Shown piece after piece: positions 5,585-12,705 of a stretch of 12,815 nt of DNA (positions within the stretch are counted from its first letter, which is position 1; each line of letters starts with the position of its first letter). Below the pieces are notes generated by a model. That model was given only the letters and a program-made list of their open reading frames with translations. It did not search any database and had not been told where the DNA came from. A program made the translations under genes and the position numbers. This DNA comes from Prevotellaceae bacterium UBA1716 (GTDB lineage Bacteria; Bacteroidota; Bacteroidia; Bacteroidales; Bacteroidaceae): assembly GCA_002317225.1 (NCBI GenBank), contig DCIW01000032.1, positions 1 to 12,815 on the forward strand, given 5' to 3'.

Positions 5585-6759
5585 TGAAAACCTCAGACGA
5601 AAAGAATAGAATCTTCCAGGACATGCAGCAGTATCCTGAGAAATATACCGACGAACAGATTGAGGCCCTGATGGACGAGATTGATCAGGAACCTGATGTT
5701 AATGCAGCATGGAACGAATTCTGTGACAAGAATAATCTCGAAGCAGACATTCAAGTTACTAATAATCAGACCGCGAAGCACAATCTTCGTCGCTGGTGGC
5801 CTGCCGTTGCATCAGTAGTGGTGATTGCATTGTGTGCGGTTGGTCTTAACACTAATACAAAGAATGAAAATCCTGTCGGTGGGGTTGGTGTTTATGATAC
5901 GGATGTAGATACACAAAACGCTCCTGTCTGTATAGATCCTTTAGAAACTGGAAAAAAGCAAAATAAAGAGATTTTTGCCCCTGAAAATAAACTTACTGCT
6001 CAAAATGATGTACCTGCGAAGCCTATGGCTACAAGCGAAGATGACAAGTCTTCCCAAGCAGGTACGAACAATCTTATTTTAGCACATAACAACGGTGCTT
6101 CCCCTATCAGTTCAATCAGAATACGAGGCAATGGAGGTCCTGACAAAGACCCTGTATTTATTGTCAATGGTCATCAGATAAAGAAGGAGGCACTCGACTT
6201 TATCGATCCTGAGCATATTGCAAATCTAAAGGTTTTGAAGGATGACGAAGCAAAGGCAAAATACGCTAATTTGGGTGAGCAAATAAAGAATGGAGTAATT
6301 GAAATCAGTCTCAAGCCCGAAGCCACAAATCTCTATGCCGAACTATGGCAACCTCAAAAGGATGATGACAAGGTTTATGCATGTGGCGAGAAATCCCCAT
6401 CATTCCCAGGAGGCCAAGATTCACTCAGAGCATTCATTCACCAAAACACAAAATATCCTGACGTGGCAAAGAATGCTGCTGTTAAGGGTAGATTAATAAT
6501 GCAGTTCGTGGTGGAAAAGGACGGTTCTCTCAGTGATATCAAGCTTATGCGTAGCATGCTTAAGGACACCAATGGAGAACCAGCTGATTCCACAGTAATT
6601 AATGCCTGCTGTGACGAAGCCCTCCGTGTCTTAAAACTCATGCCACGTTGGGAACCAGGCGGTTACTATGGCGACAACGGCTTTGTCGTTCTCAGAACTC
6701 ATTATTGCATGCCATTCCTGTTTTCCGACCTTGTTGAGAAAGAAATCAGGATAAGATAA
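5581..6759 (+). CDS. Membrane protein with anti-sigma-like N-terminus, plug-like segment and TonB C-terminal domain
   Basis: A 392-residue protein starting in a 4-base overlap with the sigma gene. Residues 1-70 are soluble and charged with the YTDEQIEALMDEI pattern common at the N-terminus of Bacteroidota sigma-associated proteins. A single membrane helix follows (about 73-89, WWPAVASVVVIALCAVGL). A low-complexity periplasmic linker leads to a segment near 178-245 (SIRIRGNGG, DPVFIVNGHQIKKEALDFID, IANLKVLKDDEAKAKY) that resembles the plug of TonB-dependent receptors as found in TonB/M56-related proteins. Residues about 270-376 are a TonB C-terminal domain (FPGGQDSLRAFIHQNTKYP, VKGRLIMQFVVEKDGSLSDI, ALRVLKLMPRWEPG). 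I infer that it anchors or inhibits the sigma factor and contacts an outer-membrane partner through the TonB domain. No classical zinc anti-sigma motif is seen. It could simply be a TonB-like energy transducer. Confidence 0.8.
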   Translation: MMKTSDEKNRIFQDMQQYPEKYTDEQIEALMDEIDQEPDVNAAWNEFCDKNNLEADIQVTNNQTAKHNLRRWWPAVASVVVIALCAVGLNTNTKNENPVGGVGVYDTDVDTQNAPVCIDPLETGKKQNKEIFAPENKLTAQNDVPAKPMATSEDDKSSQAGTNNLILAHNNGASPISSIRIRGNGGPDKDPVFIVNGHQIKKEALDFIDPEHIANLKVLKDDEAKAKYANLGEQIKNGVIEISLKPEATNLYAELWQPQKDDDKVYACGEKSPSFPGGQDSLRAFIHQNTKYPDVAKNAAVKGRLIMQFVVEKDGSLSDIKLMRSMLKDTNGEPADSTVINACCDEALRVLKLMPRWEPGGYYGDNGFVVLRTHYCMPFLFSDLVEKEIRIR

Positions 6760-6794
6760 CAAAACAGGAGACCCACCGGGCCTCCTGTTTTGTT
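6758..6794. terminator. Bidirectional terminator between the TonB-like gene and the carbohydrate-binding gene
   Basis: AACAAAACAGGAG (6758-6770) pairs perfectly with CTCCTGTTTTGTT (6782-6794) around an 11-base loop. A-runs on one side and T-runs on the other let it work from both strands for the two convergent genes, whose stop codons lie at 6757-6759 (plus) and 6797-6799 (minus). Confidence 0.85.
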
Positions 6795-6796
6795 CT

Positions 6797-8503
6797 TTAC
6801 CTTACAATAACAAACCGTTCCTTCATCTCAAATTCCTTCTTGCATTCACCACATTCGATAGTGAATTTCTCACCAACCTTGAGTTTTGGAGAAGTGAAGA
6901 TACTTGAACTGCTATTGAATGAGAATGGAGCATCAATAGTGAAGATAGTCTTGCCTTTCTTATCCTTAACGATAACCGGCTTGCCCTTTACAACATTGAA
7001 ACCGAGAATGAGGGCAGTTGGTTGTGTGGCTGACTTGGCTGTTGGAACTGATGGCATTTCACCCATTCCTGCACCGATTGAGAAAGCAGTACCACCAGAG
7101 ATTGCCATAGGACTATTATCACAGTCGAAACCTTCCTCTGGAGTACCTGTCCAAGAGAATGCATAAACTTCGCCACCTGATATTGAGATGAGTCGGTCAG
7201 GTTCGTTTCCACCTTGACCACCACCAAACATTCCTGGGAACATATTGCCTCCTTCTGGGTTTGCATCCACAGCATCATTAGTGCGAGAGAGAGCAGTTGT
7301 CTTGCCACCATTGAAAGAGATTGGGCCGTTAGCATTGATTGCATCATCACAAGCATTTACATCTACTATGCCACCATTCACGATCACACCCTTCTTGCCT
7401 TCGATACCTTCAGCACCCGAAGAAGTAGTATAAACTGTTACGCTACCCGAATTGATGGTAATCGTACCGAGCGACTTGATTCCCTTACAAGGAGACACAT
7501 ATCTCTGCTTGAAACCGAAATCTTCTGGCTTATCAGGACCTTCGCCCTCTGGAGGACCAGCAGGAGCAAAACCACCACCAAAGCCGCCACCCATAGGGCC
7601 ACCGAAACCGCCGAATGGTGGATTTCCGGAATTCGGAATCTCGGGATTTCCGGAATGGTCATGATGACCACCAGGACCACCAGGGCCACCCATTTGTGGG
7701 AATTCGCCATTTTCGAAACGCTTACGCATCTCTTCGAATTGCTTCTTCACCTCCTCAGGCATATCATCGAAATTGAAGCCACCAGGGCCACCGCCAGGGA
7801 AACCACCACCGAAGTTTGGTCTTTCGCCTTCAGGAGCACCTTCTGGTCTTTCACCTCCTCCGAAACCAGGGCCACCCATTGGACCACCGAAACCGCCTCC
7901 AGGGAAACCGCCTCCAAAGCCTCCGAAACCGCGATTATCAGGACCAAGATGATTTCCTGTAGTCTTTACGGTGAGAATCACATCTTCCACAGTAATATTG
8001 TCCTTAGCATTGATGCCCTTACATCCATCTCCCGAAGCAAGAAGATCAAGTTTTCCTTTACCCGAAAGAAGAAGTTTGTCCTTCGAATAAATAACCGCTG
8101 CCTTATAATTTGCAGTATCTTTGCAAGCGGTTACGGTAAGTAGATTTTCAGTCTTGCTGAGTGCCGTAACCTCCACCTTTTTCTTGTTCTTGATACAAAG
8201 TGGAGCACCTTCCATCGACTGCAATTTTACATTGTCGAGTTGGATCTTATCTTTTGTCTTTGTCTTCAGCACAAAACTTCCGTCTTCAGTCTGTCCTTTG
8301 AGTCGGAATGTAGCAGACTGCTGTTGTGCAAGATTCTCGATAGTCACCTTTGCACCTTCTGTTTTAACCACCAAACTGTCCGAAGGTTTCACCTCCGACA
8401 CTACCACTTTCGCCCCTTCATATTTCACCGTTACCACATCATCAGCACATGCTGAGCAGCAGAAGGAGAAGAGTGAAATCAACGACAAGAAATTAAATCT
8501 CAT
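6797..8503 (-). CDS. Secreted beta-helix carbohydrate-binding protein (Cthe_2159 type) with Gly/Pro-rich insertion
   Basis: A 568-residue exported protein. The start at 8501-8503 gives a clean signal peptide (MRFNFLSLISLFSFCCSACA, then DDVV); an upstream in-frame ATG at 8546-8548 would add 15 residues ahead of it and overlaps the likely promoter. The fold signature is repeated beta-helix rungs: AVIYSKDKLLLSGKGKLDL, DGCKGINAKDNITVED, KGIKSLGTITINSGSVTVYT, GAEGIEGKKGVIVNGG, DDAINANGPISFNGG, NDAVDANPEGG, LISISGGEVYAFS. This matches the Cthe_2159-like carbohydrate-binding family, whose founder binds cellulose and polygalacturonic acid with Ca2+ bound along the helix. Residues about 190-330 are a Gly/Pro-rich block (GGFGG, GGP, PEGE) with a short charged helix inside (MPEEVKKQFEEMRKRFENG). 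A lipoprotein reading of the cysteines is possible but less likely. A role in pectin or surface binding is an inference from the family and the nearby pectin genes. Confidence 0.82.
   Translation of the reverse strand: MRFNFLSLISLFSFCCSACADDVVTVKYEGAKVVVSEVKPSDSLVVKTEGAKVTIENLAQQQSATFRLKGQTEDGSFVLKTKTKDKIQLDNVKLQSMEGAPLCIKNKKKVEVTALSKTENLLTVTACKDTANYKAAVIYSKDKLLLSGKGKLDLLASGDGCKGINAKDNITVEDVILTVKTTGNHLGPDNRGFGGFGGGFPGGGFGGPMGGPGFGGGERPEGAPEGERPNFGGGFPGGGPGGFNFDDMPEEVKKQFEEMRKRFENGEFPQMGGPGGPGGHHDHSGNPEIPNSGNPPFGGFGGPMGGGFGGGFAPAGPPEGEGPDKPEDFGFKQRYVSPCKGIKSLGTITINSGSVTVYTTSSGAEGIEGKKGVIVNGGIVDVNACDDAINANGPISFNGGKTTALSRTNDAVDANPEGGNMFPGMFGGGQGGNEPDRLISISGGEVYAFSWTGTPEEGFDCDNSPMAISGGTAFSIGAGMGEMPSVPTAKSATQPTALILGFNVVKGKPVIVKDKKGKTIFTIDAPFSFNSSSSIFTSPKLKVGEKFTIECGECKKEFEMKERFVIVR
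7620..7656. repeat. Short-word repeat inside the Gly/Pro-rich coding block
   Basis: GGATTTCCGGAAT occurs at 7620-7632 and again at 7644-7656, a spacing of 24 bases (8 codons). The bases between carry the related word TTCGGAAT. On the coding (minus) strand it gives SGNPEIPNSGNP, which breaks the glycine pattern around it. The style resembles the intergenic short-word repeats elsewhere in the window, here caught inside a gene. Confidence 0.6.
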
Positions 8504-8549
8504 ATATTTTCTTTTATTAATTATTCTACTTAGTTTCAAAAAAAACAAT

Positions 8550-8557
8550 CAAAATTA
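8550..8557 (-). promoter_or_regulatory. Candidate -7 promoter box for the carbohydrate-binding gene
   Basis: On the minus strand this reads TAATTTTG, identical to the ilvE box and matching TAnnTTTG, 46 bases before the preferred start at 8503. It lies just upstream of the alternative ATG at 8548, which would leave that ATG almost no leader. No convincing -33 TTTG is seen. Confidence 0.45.
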
Positions 8558-8611
8558 ATACTTTTTTCTCATTTGACTACAGATTTTGTTAATCGTTTAA
8601 TAAAAAATCCT

Positions 8612-8619
8612 TATTTTTG
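8612..8619 (+). promoter_or_regulatory. Candidate -7 promoter box for the helicase gene
   Basis: TATTTTTG matches TAnnTTTG, 25 bases before the ATG at 8645. A TTTG at 8585-8588 is 23 bases upstream, slightly long for the usual -33 spacing but plausible. Confidence 0.55.
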
Positions 8620-8644
8620 CACAAATCATTAACAATACCCATCA

Positions 8645-10924
8645 ATGGATTATAGAGAAATAGCATCAGAAGACATCTATTCTGGTAATGTTTTCGAAGC
8701 AGAAACAACTGGACAAGTACACAACAAAGAGATGAATCTTGCATGGCAATTCATCGCTAACACTAACGTTTCGGTATTCCTTACCGGTAAGGCAGGAACG
8801 GGAAAAACTACGTTCTTGAAGACCCTACGAGAACGGACTCCAAAACGAATGGTTGTGCTTGCTCCTACCGGTGTGGCAGCTATCAACGCAGCAGGTCAGA
8901 CCATCCACTCGTTCTTCCAACTCCCTTTCGGCCCTAATATTCCAGGCAAGGAATCGGCTGAACGGAAGTCGTACTACAAGATGGGAAAGGACAAGAAGAA
9001 TCTTATCAAGACTCTCGACCTACTTGTTATTGATGAGATTTCGATGGTTCGATGCGACTTGCTCGATGCTATTGATGCCGAACTTCGCAAGTATAAGGAC
9101 CGCACCAAACCGTTTGGTGGAGTGCAACTCCTCCTTATCGGCGACCTTCAGCAACTTGCTCCTGTGGCAAAGGACAGCGAATGGCAACTCCTTGCTCCCT
9201 ACTACTCCACCCCTTATTTCTTTGGTAGCAACGCCCTGAAATCCATCCCTTATGTCACCATCGAACTGAAGCATATCTATCGTCAGCAGGATGAGGAGTT
9301 CATCAATATTCTCGGAAAAATCAGAAACAACCAATTGGACGATGCTTCTGCAAAGGCTCTGAACGCAAGATGTATTCCTAATTTTGAAGTTCCACAAGGT
9401 GAAGAATGGATTCGTCTTACCACCCACAATAATATGGCTAAGACCTACAACGACACCAAACTCAGCCAACTGCCTTCATATCCTCTCACTTTCCATGCCG
9501 AAATCTACAAGAACTTCCCTGAGAGCAGTTATCCTGCCGATGTAGAATTGGTGCTGAAGAAGGGAGCACAAGTCATGTTCATCAAGAACGACCCTTCTTT
9601 CGAACATGCCTATTATAATGGTAAGATTGGTGTGGTTGAAGGATTTGACGAAGACGAAAACATTATCGTTTTTTGTAAGGAGGACAATCGAAGAATCGCT
9701 GTTCCACGACTCACTTGGGAAAACACCAAATACACAGTAAGTCCTGAAAACGGAGACATCATTGAGGAAGTGGACGGCACCTTCACCCAGTATCCGCTCC
9801 GACTCGCTTGGGCTATCACAGTGCATAAGAGTCAGGGACTTACGTTCGACCATGCAGTTCTCGATATCAACGAGTCGTTTGCTCATGGTCAGGCTTATGT
9901 GGCTCTTAGCCGTTGTCGCACTCTTGAGGGAATGGTGCTCTCAAAACCTCTTGCGGCTCGTAGCATCATCACCGATTTATCGGTCAATTCGTTTATCAAT
10001 CGAGAACTTGAAGAGGCAAAACTTGCTGAAGGCAAATTGCCTGAGATGCGCTATCAGTATTTCCTCACTCTCTTGAATGAGATGTTCGATTTCAAGACTT
10101 TGAAACAAGACCTACATTACTTCACAAGAGTGGTTGACGAGCATCTTTATAGCAGTTATCCTGATTATCTCGAACAACTCAAAGAAGCAGAAAAGAAACT
10201 TGATGCAGAAATCATTTCTGTTGGACTCAAGTTCCAAAACCAATATGTTTCGTTGATGCAGAAGGCACAGAACTTTGCCAACGACCCACTTATTCAAGAA
10301 CGTATTACTGCTGCCTCAAACTATTTTTGGGGTAAGATTGTGGAACATCTCGACCCAGTAATTGCGGGTTCAAAACTCCAGATGAACAACAAGGCAGTAA
10401 GTACCCAATACAATAATGCACTCGAAGCCTTTACTCTCTCATATAAAATAAAGAAAGGTGTGTTTGCACGAATGATTTCGGAACGATTCACCGTTCGCAA
10501 TTATCTCTCGGCAAAGGCAAAGAGCATCCTCGACGAAATTGGTGTGAAGAAGGAAGAGACGAAGAAGAAGGAAAAGAAGAAGATTGATCCTGAAACTGGT
10601 CTTGAGATCCCAAAGAAAGTCAAGGTTGACACTAAGGCTGAGAGTTTCAAGATGTTCAAGGAAGGTAAGACAATCAAGGACATAGCAAAAGAGCGCTCAC
10701 TTACCACTGGTACAATTGAGAATCACCTTGCACACTATGTCAGCACAGGCGATATCAATATCAATGATGTGGTTTCAACCCAACATCAAGTCTTCATTCG
10801 TGGTATTGTAAAATCCATGACTGGTTCGTACACCACAAGCGATATCAAGAACCAACTCCCATCCGACTACTCTTATGCCGAAATCAAGATGGTTCTTGCT
10901 GATATGGACAAAGAAAAGAAGTAA
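8645..10924 (+). CDS. Pif1-like superfamily 1 DNA helicase with C-terminal helix-turn-helix
   Basis: A 759-residue cytoplasmic ATP-dependent helicase. The Walker A motif is GKAGTGKTT (48-56), followed by VLAPTGVAAINAAGQTIHSF (motif Ia region), Walker B LLVIDEISMV (126-135), GGVQLLLIGDLQQLAPV (158-174, motif III), ELKHIYRQ (motif IV), and the UvrD-like C-terminal motif WAITVHKSQGLTFD (389-402) with YVALSRCRTLEGM (motif VI). These are Pif1/RecD-type motifs; Pif1 enzymes unwind 5' to 3' and clear G-quadruplexes and stalled forks. A coiled middle region (about 470-620) and a very lysine-rich linker (about 634-668) lead to an HTH near 666-715 (FKMFKEGKTIKDIAKERSL, TTGTIENHLAHYV), of the HTH_40 kind also found on some RecQ proteins. 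The start is supported by the promoter box and the A-rich leader. It is complete, with no damage seen. Confidence 0.9.
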   Translation: MDYREIASEDIYSGNVFEAETTGQVHNKEMNLAWQFIANTNVSVFLTGKAGTGKTTFLKTLRERTPKRMVVLAPTGVAAINAAGQTIHSFFQLPFGPNIPGKESAERKSYYKMGKDKKNLIKTLDLLVIDEISMVRCDLLDAIDAELRKYKDRTKPFGGVQLLLIGDLQQLAPVAKDSEWQLLAPYYSTPYFFGSNALKSIPYVTIELKHIYRQQDEEFINILGKIRNNQLDDASAKALNARCIPNFEVPQGEEWIRLTTHNNMAKTYNDTKLSQLPSYPLTFHAEIYKNFPESSYPADVELVLKKGAQVMFIKNDPSFEHAYYNGKIGVVEGFDEDENIIVFCKEDNRRIAVPRLTWENTKYTVSPENGDIIEEVDGTFTQYPLRLAWAITVHKSQGLTFDHAVLDINESFAHGQAYVALSRCRTLEGMVLSKPLAARSIITDLSVNSFINRELEEAKLAEGKLPEMRYQYFLTLLNEMFDFKTLKQDLHYFTRVVDEHLYSSYPDYLEQLKEAEKKLDAEIISVGLKFQNQYVSLMQKAQNFANDPLIQERITAASNYFWGKIVEHLDPVIAGSKLQMNNKAVSTQYNNALEAFTLSYKIKKGVFARMISERFTVRNYLSAKAKSILDEIGVKKEETKKKEKKKIDPETGLEIPKKVKVDTKAESFKMFKEGKTIKDIAKERSLTTGTIENHLAHYVSTGDININDVVSTQHQVFIRGIVKSMTGSYTTSDIKNQLPSDYSYAEIKMVLADMDKEKK

Positions 10925-10960
10925 TTTCTTAATTACAAACAAATTACCTTATAAACGTAA

Positions 10961-10993
10961 TAAAGGGGAGAAGCATCAAGCTTTTCCCCTTTA
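10961..10993. terminator. Bidirectional terminator between the helicase and purF-like genes
   Basis: TAAAGGGGAGAAGC (10961-10974) pairs with GCTTTTCCCCTTTA (10980-10993) around a 5-base loop (13 pairs plus one G-T). The A- and T-flanks suit use from both directions for the convergent genes. Confidence 0.85.
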
Positions 10994-11016
10994 ATGTATT
11001 TTATATCTTCGACCTT

Positions 11017-11042
11017 AGTCCGTTGACCACAGTCCGTTGTCC
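11017..11042. repeat. Direct repeat of AGTCCGTTG words after the purF-like gene
   Basis: AGTCCGTTGACC (11017-11028) and AGTCCGTTGTCC (11031-11042) differ at one base, with a period of 14. The repeat ends exactly where the stop codon of the minus-strand gene begins (11043-11045). It belongs in style with the other short-word repeats of the window. Confidence 0.6.
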
Positions 11043-12518
11043 TTAATCCTTTATCGTATGGAATGAGCTTCCATCAAAACAGTGAGTACAAACCTTGCAC
11101 TTTGGAAGGCCAATTGCTTCGATGATGCTTTCGAGAGTAGTGAACTTGAGACTGTCGAGATTGAGACGCTTGGCAATCTCAGCAACCATACGGTTGTACT
11201 CAGGAGTACCAGTTGTAGAATAAGCCTTGAGACGATCTGCAGGTACATCCACGCTATCAGTTGCAGGAACATCAGCAAGCATTGTTGCCTTGTCGCTATC
11301 AGTTTCGAAATCCTTGATTACACGACGAGTGATGAGTTCGAGTTCGCTCTTACTTGCTGAGAAGTTGACGAATGGACAAGCATAGATAAGTGGAGGACAA
11401 GCGATACGCATGTGAACCTCCTTTGCACCGAGTTCCTTAAGAACCTTAGTGTTCTCACGAAGCTGAGTTCCACGAACGATAGAGTCATCGCAGAAGAGGC
11501 AACGCTTACCTTCGAGCATAGCCTTGTTTGGGATGAGTTTCATACGAGCAACGAGGTTACGCATTTCCTGATTTGCAGGCATAAACGAACGTGGCCAAGT
11601 AGGAGTGTACTTCGAAATTGCACGCTGATAAGGGACTCCATGACCTGCCGCATAACCAGTAGCCATACCGAGACCAGAGTCAGGGATACCACCAGCACAA
11701 TCCACTTCGGTATCATCCGACTTACCCATTGCATAACCAGTTTCGTAACGAACCTGCTCTACATTCTTACCTTCGTAATATGATGTTGGGAATCCGTAGT
11801 AAATCCAGAGGAAAGAACAAATCTGCATGTTCTCTTCTGGTTTGCGAAGTTGCTCCATTCCTTCAGGACGAAGACGAACAATTTCGCCAGGACCCACATA
11901 ATAAGTAGTGTCAAAACCAAGATTTGGGAAGGCTGTACTTTCGCTTGTGGCAGCCATTGCTCCGTCCTTCTTTCCTACGATGATAGGAGTACGTCCCCAG
12001 AAGTCGCGAGCTGCGATGATTCCGTCCTCAGTAAGAAGAAGAAGTGAACAAGAACCTTTCACATGATTGTAAACATTCTCAATACCTTCCACAAATGTTT
12101 TTCCCTTAACAATCAAAAGTCCGATAAGCTCAGTTGGGTTGATCTTGCCTGAACTGAACTCGCTCAAGTGCATGTTTTCATTGAGGAGATGAGCAGCAAT
12201 CTCTTCAGCGTTGTTCACCTTTGCCACGGTTACAAGAGCAAAACGGCCGAGGTGGCTGTTGAAGAGCATTGGTTGTGCGTCTGTGTCAGAGATAACACCG
12301 ATACCGCTTTCGCCATCAAACTTTGGCAATTCAGGTTCGAAACGAGTACGGAAATAAGTGCTCTCAAGATTGTGGATTGCACGATAGAATCCACCTGTCT
12401 TCTTGTTGTAAGTTGCCATACCGCCACGACGAGTACCGAGGTGCGACTGATAGTCTGTTCCATAGAACAAATCATAAGCACACTTCTCAAGCGATACGGA
12501 TCCAAAAAAACCTCCCAT
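11043..12518 (-). CDS. PurF-like amidophosphoribosyltransferase homologue with degenerate glutaminase site
   Basis: A 491-residue homologue of PurF, which makes 5-phosphoribosylamine from PRPP and glutamine in the first step of purine synthesis. The phosphoribosyltransferase half is well kept: GGIPDSGLGMATGYA (276-290) and the PRPP loop LFCDDSIVRGTQ (341-352). The cysteines that hold the [4Fe-4S] cluster in the Bacillus enzyme have counterparts at 234, 381, 477 and 480. The N-terminal half aligns with Ntn-type glutaminase (LGTRRGGMATY, SDTDAQPM, RDFWGRTPI, SES), but the nucleophile Cys2 of MCGI is Gly (MGGFFG), the RYST motif is replaced (GIGVISDTDAQ) and the HNGN oxyanion motif reads VAKVNN (98-103). 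It should not use glutamine by the normal route. It may use ammonia, have a partner, or be a regulatory paralogue. I recall similar MGGFFG proteins in other Bacteroidales (from memory, unchecked). Confidence 0.85.
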   Translation of the reverse strand: MGGFFGSVSLEKCAYDLFYGTDYQSHLGTRRGGMATYNKKTGGFYRAIHNLESTYFRTRFEPELPKFDGESGIGVISDTDAQPMLFNSHLGRFALVTVAKVNNAEEIAAHLLNENMHLSEFSSGKINPTELIGLLIVKGKTFVEGIENVYNHVKGSCSLLLLTEDGIIAARDFWGRTPIIVGKKDGAMAATSESTAFPNLGFDTTYYVGPGEIVRLRPEGMEQLRKPEENMQICSFLWIYYGFPTSYYEGKNVEQVRYETGYAMGKSDDTEVDCAGGIPDSGLGMATGYAAGHGVPYQRAISKYTPTWPRSFMPANQEMRNLVARMKLIPNKAMLEGKRCLFCDDSIVRGTQLRENTKVLKELGAKEVHMRIACPPLIYACPFVNFSASKSELELITRRVIKDFETDSDKATMLADVPATDSVDVPADRLKAYSTTGTPEYNRMVAEIAKRLNLDSLKFTTLESIIEAIGLPKCKVCTHCFDGSSFHTIKD

Positions 12519-12554
12519 AAAATTTCAGTGTTGAGTTTTTACCTTAATTTTTTG

Positions 12555-12562
12555 CAAAGATA
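12555..12562 (-). promoter_or_regulatory. Candidate -7 promoter box for the purF-like gene
   Basis: On the minus strand this reads TATCTTTG, matching TAnnTTTG, 36 bases before the start at 12518. The -33 position would fall inside the AATTAGG tandem repeat, where no TTTG is present. Confidence 0.5.
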
Positions 12563-12568
12563 ATGATA

Positions 12569-12601
12569 AATTAGGAATTAGGAATTAGGAATTAGGAATT
12601 A
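12569..12601. repeat. Heptamer tandem repeat AATTAGG, 4.7 copies
   Basis: Four perfect AATTAGG units (12569-12596) plus AATTA. It lies between the divergent purF-like and ridA promoters, adjacent to the purF-like -7 box. A period of 7 does not fit a coding repeat. There are no spacers, so it is not a CRISPR. Confidence 0.9.
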
Positions 12602-12658
12602 TTTAAGATTTTGTGTAAAATAAATATTGAACCACATTATAATAACAAAAAATATATG

Positions 12659-12666
12659 TAAATTTG
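12659..12666 (+). promoter_or_regulatory. Candidate -7 promoter box for ridA
   Basis: TAAATTTG matches TAnnTTTG, 39 bases before the ATG at 12706. No -33 partner is clear. Confidence 0.45.
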
Positions 12667-12705
12667 CCGACGATAAAAATACTTTAATTATAAAATATAC
12701 GAATT

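Noticed and set aside
7214..8143. Long plus-strand open frame of 309 codons opposite the carbohydrate-binding gene
   Set aside because: It is an antisense shadow of the Gly/Pro-rich coding region, with a composition (Thr/Arg/Ser/Ile-rich) unlike a real protein, and the minus-strand gene has clear domains and a signal peptide.
8444..8503. Lipoprotein signal in the carbohydrate-binding protein
   Set aside because: Cysteines are present (FCCSACADD), but the ACA-DD ending fits ordinary signal peptidase cleavage, and no clear L-x-x-C lipobox is seen. It remains a weak alternative.
12569..12601. AATTAGG repeats as a CRISPR array
   Set aside because: There are no spacers, and the unit is a 7-base perfect tandem.
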